From Nocardioides sp. Root140 (GTDB lineage Bacteria; Actinomycetota; Actinomycetes; Propionibacteriales; Nocardioidaceae): a stretch of DNA of 64,000 nucleotides. Made by a program: the position numbers and the translations under genes. Where the stretch lies: assembly GCF_001426745.1 (NCBI RefSeq), contig NZ_LMFI01000003.1, forward strand, positions 30,930-94,929, in the 5' to 3' direction. Each line of letters opens with the position of its first letter. Positions within the stretch are counted from its first letter, which is position 1. The notes under the pieces were generated by a model. That model was not told the origin of the DNA. It searched no databases and saw only the letters and a list, made by a program, of their open reading frames with translations. Shown here piece after piece: positions 58,811-64,000 of this stretch.

Positions 58811-60265
58811 TCAGTCGGCGAACTCCATCACCCCGTCGTCGACCGAGCTGCCGCGCAGGAACTTCCTGTCGAAGTACCAGTTGTGCTTCAGGCGCCACGG
58901 GTCCCGGTCGCCGGCGAGGGGCAGCCGGCCGGCCGCGCGTTGGAGATAGCCCGACTCGAGGTCGAGCAGCGGGGCGGGCTCGAGGCCCTCCTCCTGCCGT
59001 GGGGCGGCCACCTTCAGGTTGTGCTGGTCCATGTGCTCGAGGAGGCGTACGACGTACTCGCACACGAGGTCGGCCTTCAGCGTCCAGGAGGCGTTGGTGT
59101 AGCCCACGATGAAGGCGAAGTTGGGGATGCCGCTGAGCATCATCGCCTTGTAGGTGAAGGTCTTGCCGAGGTCGACCTTCTCCCCGTCGACCTCGATCGA
59201 AGCGCCGCCCATCGGGATCACGTCGAGGCCCGTGGCAGTGACGACGATGTCGGCCTCCAGCTCCTGGCCGGACTTGAGCCTGATGCCCGTCTCGGTGAAC
59301 TTCTCGATGTGGTCGGTCACGACGTCGACCTTGTGGCTGTGGATTGCCTTGAACAGGTCGGCCCCCGGGATCACACACAGGCGCTGGTCCCACGGGTCGT
59401 ACGGCGGCGTGAGGTGCGTGTCGTAGTCGAAGTCGTCGGGCAGGTGCAGCTTGGCCCAGCGCTTGAGCAGCACCTTCGCGACCTTCGGGCTGCGCCGGCA
59501 GAACTCGTAGAAGCCGATCGTGACTGCGGCGTACCGGGCGTGGATCGCCCGCGCGGCCAGTGAACGGGGGAGCGTCTTCTTGAGCGTCTGGGCGATCGGG
59601 TCGACCCTGGGCTGGCTGACGATGTAGGTCGGCGTGCGTTGCAGCATCGTGATGTGTCCGGCGTCGCGGGCCATCGACGGGATCAGCGTCACGGCCGTGG
59701 CGCCGCTGCCGACCACGACCACGCGCTTGCCGGTGTAGTCGAGGTCCTCGGGCCAGTGCTGGGGGTGCACGAGACGACCACGGTAGTCGTCGAGGCCGTC
59801 CCACTGGGGTGTGTAGCCGGCCTCGTAGTTGTAGTAGCCGCTGGTCGAGACCAGGAAGTCGGCGGTGAGCGTCTCGGTCTCTCCGGTCGCGGTGTTCTCG
59901 ACGGTGACGGTCCAGAACCTGTCCTCGCTGGACCACGCGAAGTCCGTTGCCTTGCGGTTGTAGCGAATCTGCTTGTCGACGCCGTACTCGGTCGCGGTCT
60001 CGCGCAGGTAGCGCAGGATGTCGGGGCCGTCGGCGATCGCGTTCCTGCCGTCCCAGGGGCGGAAGCCGAAGCCGAGGGTGTACATGTCGGAGTCGGAGCG
60101 GATGCCGGGGTACTTGAACAGGCTCCAGGTGCCGCCGAGCTCGTCGCGCTGCTCGAGGAGGGCGTAGTTCTTCGCCGGGAAGGCCCGGCTGATGTGCACG
60201 GCGGCATCGATGCCGGAGAGCCCTGCGCCGACGATGAGGACTTCGAGGTGGGTAGCTTCGGACAC
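58811..60265 (-). CDS. Flavin-containing (Baeyer-Villiger-type) monooxygenase
   Basis: A 484-residue FAD/NADPH monooxygenase. FAD motif VLIVGAGLSGIDAAVH, NADPH motif VVVVGSGATAVTLIP, and between them the fingerprint YRGRLVHPQHWP, close to the FxGxxxHxxxW of this family (Tyr for the first Phe). It inserts oxygen into a ketone or oxidises a heteroatom. GTG 60265 is preceded by GAAGGA at six bases. It follows an SDR gene by two bases, so the SDR may prepare its ketone. Confidence 0.88.
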   Translation of the reverse strand: MSEATHLEVLIVGAGLSGIDAAVHISRAFPAKNYALLEQRDELGGTWSLFKYPGIRSDSDMYTLGFGFRPWDGRNAIADGPDILRYLRETATEYGVDKQIRYNRKATDFAWSSEDRFWTVTVENTATGETETLTADFLVSTSGYYNYEAGYTPQWDGLDDYRGRLVHPQHWPEDLDYTGKRVVVVGSGATAVTLIPSMARDAGHITMLQRTPTYIVSQPRVDPIAQTLKKTLPRSLAARAIHARYAAVTIGFYEFCRRSPKVAKVLLKRWAKLHLPDDFDYDTHLTPPYDPWDQRLCVIPGADLFKAIHSHKVDVVTDHIEKFTETGIRLKSGQELEADIVVTATGLDVIPMGGASIEVDGEKVDLGKTFTYKAMMLSGIPNFAFIVGYTNASWTLKADLVCEYVVRLLEHMDQHNLKVAAPRQEEGLEPAPLLDLESGYLQRAAGRLPLAGDRDPWRLKHNWYFDRKFLRGSSVDDGVMEFAD

Positions 60266-60267
60266 GG

Positions 60268-61170
60268 TCAGTCCTTCGGGTCGGTGACGGCCGCGGGGTT
60301 CTCCGCGTTGGCGAGGTTGCGTGCACTGGTGGAGCGCCCGAGAGCGGCCACCTCGGCGTCCATGCGGGGGAGCAGGTCGGGGACGAACTTGAGGACCGGC
60401 TTGCTGCCGGCGGCCGAGTTGACCACGTTGCGGTTCAGGCCGACGCCGCGCACCCAGCCGGGGCAGTAGACGTGGCGCCGGCGCTTCTCGATGCCCTTGA
60501 CGAACGCCTTCACGCAGGCGTCGACCGACGTGGTCCGGCTCAGCGGGTAGGGCATCTTCTTGATCATGTCCTCGAAGGAGGAGAGGTCCTTCTTGGCGTC
60601 CCGCACCAGGGGCGTGTCGATCCACGACATGTGGGCGCACCCGACGTCGACGCCCTGGTGGGCCAGCTCGAGCCGCAGGGCGTTGGCGAAGTGCTCGGCG
60701 CCGGCCTTGCTGGCGTTGTAGGCGGCGAGCCCGGGCGCTGCGGCGAACGCGGCGAGTGAGGACACCACGAGGAGGTAGCCCTGGGAGTCCACGAGCGCCG
60801 GCACGGTGGCCCGTGCGGTGTGGAAGACGCCGAGGACGTTGATGTCGAGCACCCGCTTGAAGGCGGCGGGGTCGACCGCCATCACCGAGCCGTAGCTGGC
60901 GATGCCGGCGTTGGCCACGACGACGTCGATCCGGCCGAAGCGCTCCAGGGTGGCGTCGGCTGCGGCCTGCATGGCCGCCAGGTCACAGACGTCGGCCACC
61001 ACGGCGAGGGCGTTGTCGCCGATCGCGGCGGCCGTCTCTGCCAGGGCCGTCTCATCGAGGTCGGTGATGACGACCTTCGCGCCCCGGGCGGCGAGCGACT
61101 TCGCGACCTCGGCCCCGATGCCGCGGGCGCCTCCGGTGATGAGTACGACTTGGTCTTCTGAACGACTCAC
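60268..61170 (-). CDS. Short-chain dehydrogenase/reductase
   Basis: A 300-residue classical SDR: VVLITGGARGIGAEVAKSLA, ALAVVADVCDLAAM, VVVANAGIASYGS, VVSSLAAFAAAPGLAAYNASKAGAEHF. The C-terminal extension (about 230-300) includes a hydrophobic/basic helix, VKAFVKGIEKRRRHVYCPGW. GTG 61170 has GGAG six bases upstream; an ATG at 61182 lacks a site and would add four residues. It is likely to oxidise the alcohol that yields the ketone used by the following monooxygenase. Confidence 0.88.
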   Translation of the reverse strand: MSRSEDQVVLITGGARGIGAEVAKSLAARGAKVVITDLDETALAETAAAIGDNALAVVADVCDLAAMQAAADATLERFGRIDVVVANAGIASYGSVMAVDPAAFKRVLDINVLGVFHTARATVPALVDSQGYLLVVSSLAAFAAAPGLAAYNASKAGAEHFANALRLELAHQGVDVGCAHMSWIDTPLVRDAKKDLSSFEDMIKKMPYPLSRTTSVDACVKAFVKGIEKRRRHVYCPGWVRGVGLNRNVVNSAAGSKPVLKFVPDLLPRMDAEVAALGRSTSARNLANAENPAAVTDPKD

Positions 61171-61185
61171 GATGATCTCCATTGT

Positions 61186-61204
61186 CTGTGACACTGCGTA
61201 ACAG
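61186..61204. promoter_or_regulatory. Imperfect palindrome upstream of the SDR/monooxygenase operon
   Basis: CTGTGAC-N5-GTAACAG has 7-bp arms with one mismatch. It is 15 bases upstream of the preferred SDR start. The size and form suit a TetR-family site, but no regulator gene is adjacent. Confidence 0.4.
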
Positions 61205-61328
61205 GTAAATCTAGGTGGCAGTGGCGGAGTGGTCAATGCCGTGAGACGCATGCCTCCTGCTGCCCCGGGGGTCCGGAGCACGAGATAGCCCGTCTGGGGG
61301 ATTCAGTGGGCGGTTCGCAGGCCCCACG

Positions 61329-63161
61329 ATGGAGGGGAGGGGCGACGGGAGCGGGAAGGTGGTCGACGAACGTACGGCGGCGGAGCGGGCGGGCAACTAC
61401 CCACCGCGGAAGTCGACGATGGTGCGCCGCTGCACGGCGGCGATCATCGGCGAGCCCGACGAGTGGCTCTTCGACCAGGTGGTCGCCGACCTCGTCGCCC
61501 TGCTCAACGAGCCCGGACTGACCCGCGAGGACCTGTTCGCCACCTTCCGCGACACGGCGGGCGCGTTCGTCGTACCGTCGCTGTCGAACGCGGGCCGCGG
61601 CCGGTTCTTCCGCGGCCCGGGAGCGAGGGCACCCAAGCGGCTGCTCGACGCCAACCCCCAGACCTGGTTGGAGATCCTGCGGGTCCGCGACATCGGACCG
61701 GACAGCTTCTACGACATGTTCAACCTGCTGGCCGTGCGGTGGGTGCACCGCTTCGGCGCGAGCGTGCCGGTCTTCATTGCCGCCGACGGGTCACCGCTCG
61801 ACGGCGTCACCTGGACCATCCAGTCCGGCCCTGGGATCGGCAGCCCGGTCACCGTCGTCGTGCGCCACGGCCTCGGCCTCGACCCGGCGGGCAACCCGGT
61901 CGCGTTCCCGGAGGTGGGGGAGTATGTCGTCTCCGACGGGTCCGCGCAGACGAGGGTCGACGTACCGGTCGCCACTGCCTTCGTCAGGGTCGGCCTGGCG
62001 GCGAGCAACCAGCTGCGCATCTTCCACGACCCCGAGATCGTCGCGCTGTCAGTGCATCCGGCGAAGGCGACGTACCCGGCCAAGCATGCGCAGTGGCAGT
62101 CGACGTTCGACAAGTCCGGCACGCCCTGCGGCACCTGCGAGAAGTTCGCGTTCGTCAAGCAGGAAGACCTCGAGTCGCCCCAGATCCTCATGGTGGCGAC
62201 GGACCCGGAGGAGTCGAGCACGCTCATCTCCAACCTGCCCGCCGGTCGTTACGTGATCGCCGGCCACGCCGACGGGGGACTCATCGTGACCACGGTGCGT
62301 GATGTCGTGATGGACGTCGGGTCGGTGCGCGAGGTCGGACTCGACCACGGGTTCGACCTGACCCGGTTGGACGTCGACCCGCCGCCGAAGGTGTTCCTGC
62401 AGGGCAACGTCCCCCAACAACACCAGCAGCAGACCCGATGGTGCGGCCTGTTCTCGCTGGCGCACGCGTTCAGCTACTGGGCGCCGCAGCGCTACAACCC
62501 GATGGGCGACAACGGGCAGTGGGCCGGTGAGCACATCAAGGACGGATGGGACTCGACCTGGCTGCACTCGTTCCTGCTCTACGTCAGCGGCGGGTTGATC
62601 CCGGCGGTGGTCTCGATCTTCACCGACGACCCGTCGCCGGGCACCCTCCAGGAGACGATGACCGTCGGTGCCTGGAGGTGCGGCTTCTCCGGCCAGGGCT
62701 ACACCTACGAGTCGCTCGGCAAGACCGAGGCTCTCACCCAGCTCAAGCGCTGGATCCACTGCGGCGTACCGGTGATCGTCACCATCGACGAGCTGATGGA
62801 CCAGGGCGAGGGCCACTGGAGCTCGGAGCACTACAAGGTGCTGATCGGGTACGACGACGATGCGCAGCTGCGCTACACAGACGATGACGGCAACGAGCAC
62901 ACCAGCACGGGCGCGTTCTACTTCCAGAACTCAGGTGGACAGGGGGAGACTCGCGGCGATCCGGACGTGCTCGAGGCACAGCTCCGGGAGAACCACCCCG
63001 ACTACGAGAGCGTGCCGATGGGCAACGAGGCCGACTCCTACACGGTCTTCTGGGAGAAGTGGAAGACCGGCGGCATCCCGACCTTCAGTGACTCGCACTG
63101 GTGCCTGCCGATCTATCCGACCGACTTCGTCAAGGCGTACGCCGCGAACCCCGACGCGTGA
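61329..63161 (+). CDS. C39-like cysteine-peptidase-fold protein with long N-terminal region
   Basis: A 610-residue protein. The C-terminal third carries a papain-like/C39 pattern: QTRWCGLFSLAHAFSYW (Cys372), SSEHYKVLIGYDDD (His501), and YTDDDGNEH downstream as the probable third residue. No signal peptide or membrane segment is found. The preceding 350 residues include beta-rich blocks and a helical start, with CGTCEK at about 267. The ATG at 61329 is used; ATG 61419 has the better GGAAG site and would remove 30 residues. Function could be peptidase or a peptidase-like binder. Confidence 0.78.
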   Translation: MEGRGDGSGKVVDERTAAERAGNYPPRKSTMVRRCTAAIIGEPDEWLFDQVVADLVALLNEPGLTREDLFATFRDTAGAFVVPSLSNAGRGRFFRGPGARAPKRLLDANPQTWLEILRVRDIGPDSFYDMFNLLAVRWVHRFGASVPVFIAADGSPLDGVTWTIQSGPGIGSPVTVVVRHGLGLDPAGNPVAFPEVGEYVVSDGSAQTRVDVPVATAFVRVGLAASNQLRIFHDPEIVALSVHPAKATYPAKHAQWQSTFDKSGTPCGTCEKFAFVKQEDLESPQILMVATDPEESSTLISNLPAGRYVIAGHADGGLIVTTVRDVVMDVGSVREVGLDHGFDLTRLDVDPPPKVFLQGNVPQQHQQQTRWCGLFSLAHAFSYWAPQRYNPMGDNGQWAGEHIKDGWDSTWLHSFLLYVSGGLIPAVVSIFTDDPSPGTLQETMTVGAWRCGFSGQGYTYESLGKTEALTQLKRWIHCGVPVIVTIDELMDQGEGHWSSEHYKVLIGYDDDAQLRYTDDDGNEHTSTGAFYFQNSGGQGETRGDPDVLEAQLRENHPDYESVPMGNEADSYTVFWEKWKTGGIPTFSDSHWCLPIYPTDFVKAYAANPDA

Positions 63162-63195
63162 CTGGCTTCCTGGGATCAGTCGAGGACCAGTCGGG

Positions 63196-63714
63196 TCAGC
63201 CGACGACCGTGCCACCGCGGTGTAGGTCGCGGTGGTGCTCGTAGATGGCGGCGTTCGTGTGCAACCGCTCGACCTCTTCCGCGGTGAGCTCGCGACGCAC
63301 CTTCGCGGGCACGCCGGCGACCAGCGTGCGTGGCGGGATCTCCATGCCCTCGGTGACCAGGGCTCCGGCGGCGATGAGCACCTCGTCGCCGATCACGGAG
63401 CCGTTCATCACGGTGGCGTTCATCCCGACGAGCACGTGGTTGCCGATGGTGGCCCCGTGGATGACCGCGCCGTGGCCCACGGAGACGCCCTCACCGAGCG
63501 TCACGGGCTTGCCCTTGTCGACGTGGAAGACGCAGTTGTCCTGCACGTTGGAGCGTGGACCGATGGTGATCGGCTCGTTGTCGGCGCGCAGCACGGCGCC
63601 GTAGAAGACGGACGACCCTTCGGACAGTTCCACGGATCCGACCAACGTCGCGTCGGGAGCGACCCAGGCGGAATCAGGTACGACGGGGGCGCGGTCTCCA
63701 AGTGCGATCAACAT
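63196..63714 (-). CDS. Gamma-class carbonic anhydrase-like protein
   Basis: A 172-residue left-handed beta-helix protein built on hexapeptide repeats (WVAPDATLVGSVELSEGSSV), with His in VFHVDKGKPV and the pair in VGHGAVIHGATIGNH. This is the gamma-carbonic anhydrase/YrdA-like group. The three zinc His positions appear present (FHVD, GHGAVIH). Catalysis is not assured, as many members are poorly active. ATG 63714 starts the family's usual length. Confidence 0.9.
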   Translation of the reverse strand: MLIALGDRAPVVPDSAWVAPDATLVGSVELSEGSSVFYGAVLRADNEPITIGPRSNVQDNCVFHVDKGKPVTLGEGVSVGHGAVIHGATIGNHVLVGMNATVMNGSVIGDEVLIAAGALVTEGMEIPPRTLVAGVPAKVRRELTAEEVERLHTNAAIYEHHRDLHRGGTVVG

Positions 63715-63882
63715 GCGGGCCAGCCTAGCGACGACGATCGGCGCCCGTTCGAGGGTGCTGATCCTCAAACATCTGGGTTGGCGTCTGGGGATAACTCGGC
63801 TCATTCGTCACACGTGTTCACAATGGTCACCACCTTCGTGCATTTGTTCAAAAACAGGCATATCGGGGGTAAAATCGTGCCC

Positions 63883-64000
63883 ATGAGCAACCCCGACCAC
63901 ACCGGCCCCGGCACCCACCCGGTGCTCGAGTGCGCAGCGGTGATCGAGACCTCGTTGAAGTCGGTCGCCGACGTCAACCCCGCCTTCATGACCACCGCCG
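63883..64000 (+). CDS. N-terminus of a DUF222/HNH-endonuclease-type protein (cut by window edge)
   Basis: The first 39 codons of a gene running off the right edge: MSNPDHTGPGTHPVLECAAV, then KSVADVNPAFMTTA. The 'HPVL...AAL/DVxPxFM' pattern resembles the beginning of DUF222 proteins, which often end in an HNH nuclease domain in actinobacteria. With so little sequence the identity is tentative. The preceding 168 bases contain a relatively AT-rich stretch with TTTGTTCAAAAACA about 40 bases before the ATG. Confidence 0.45.
   Translation, partial: MSNPDHTGPGTHPVLECAAVIETSLKSVADVNPAFMTTA

Noticed and set aside
63801..63995. Minus-strand frame at the right edge
   Set aside because: It is antisense to the DUF222-like start and carries no motif.
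1..64000. tRNA, rRNA, riboswitch, transposase or CRISPR array
   Set aside because: None was recognised on reading both strands; the conserved cores of these elements are not apparent. Automated covariance searches were not available.

Overview
The window comes from a high-GC actinobacterium. Nearly all third codon positions are G or C, GTG starts and 4-bp ATGA/GTGA gene overlaps are common, and long meaningless antisense frames run opposite real genes. The gene content (SPW-repeat protein with a TetR regulator, TraR/DksA-type zinc finger, GH78 enzymes, a DUF222-like start at the right edge) fits Nocardioides or a close relative in the Nocardioidaceae. This placement is inferred from composition and gene families. 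No tRNA, rRNA, CRISPR array, transposase or phage gene was seen.

Layout. (1) 1-12706: a rhamnoside-degradation locus. It has three exported GH78 alpha-L-rhamnosidases and one very large GH106-like hydrolase, with LacI-type operator palindromes in the divergent promoter region. (2) 12800-17003: a SRPBCC protein, an operon of an unknown protein with a tandem HD/HD-GYP-LuxR regulator, a cupin, and a HigBA-like toxin-antitoxin pair. (3) 17040-21579: a YpsA/molybdenum-carrier-like protein, then a tight three-gene operon (Asp/Gly/Thr repeat peptide, JmjC/cupin-4 oxygenase, sucrase/ferredoxin-like Fe-S protein), and a divergent family A DNA polymerase. The three-gene operon is the best candidate for an undescribed system. 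(4) 21700-33590: housekeeping and accessory genes: FUSC transporter, NAD(P)-binding proteins, VWA/HYR exported protein, MBL-fold hydrolase, secreted GDPD, SurA-like lipoprotein, and an unrecognised two-gene unit at 28894-30992 with a 93-residue repeat.

(5) 33617-43677: a probable catabolic cluster. It holds a PucR regulator, an ACS-type MFS importer with an SDR, and two divergent operons: thiolase/CoA ligase/DUF296 leftward and Zn alcohol dehydrogenase/GlcD-like oxidase rightward. A TTCGACA-type palindrome between the divergent operons and a related half-site at the end of the PucR gene suggest common control. The substrate is unknown. (6) 43699-51791: a V8-like serine protease, an NAD(P)-binding protein with an Rrf2 regulator and promoter palindromes, a SRPBCC/SDR pair, a histidine phosphatase, a collagen-like exported protein, an aldo/keto reductase, and an SPW/TetR operon with a textbook TetR operator. 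(7) 51801-58688: small conserved proteins, a rifampin ADP-ribosyltransferase relative missing its middle, an M20 amidohydrolase, and a GntR regulator divergent from an NCS1 transporter and flavin reductase, with a palindromic operator between them. (8) 58811-64000: a flavin monooxygenase/SDR operon, a C39-like cysteine peptidase relative, a gamma carbonic anhydrase and the first bases of a DUF222/HNH-type gene.

Starts were chosen from Shine-Dalgarno spacing, signal peptides and overlaps. Where two starts compete this is stated in the entry.
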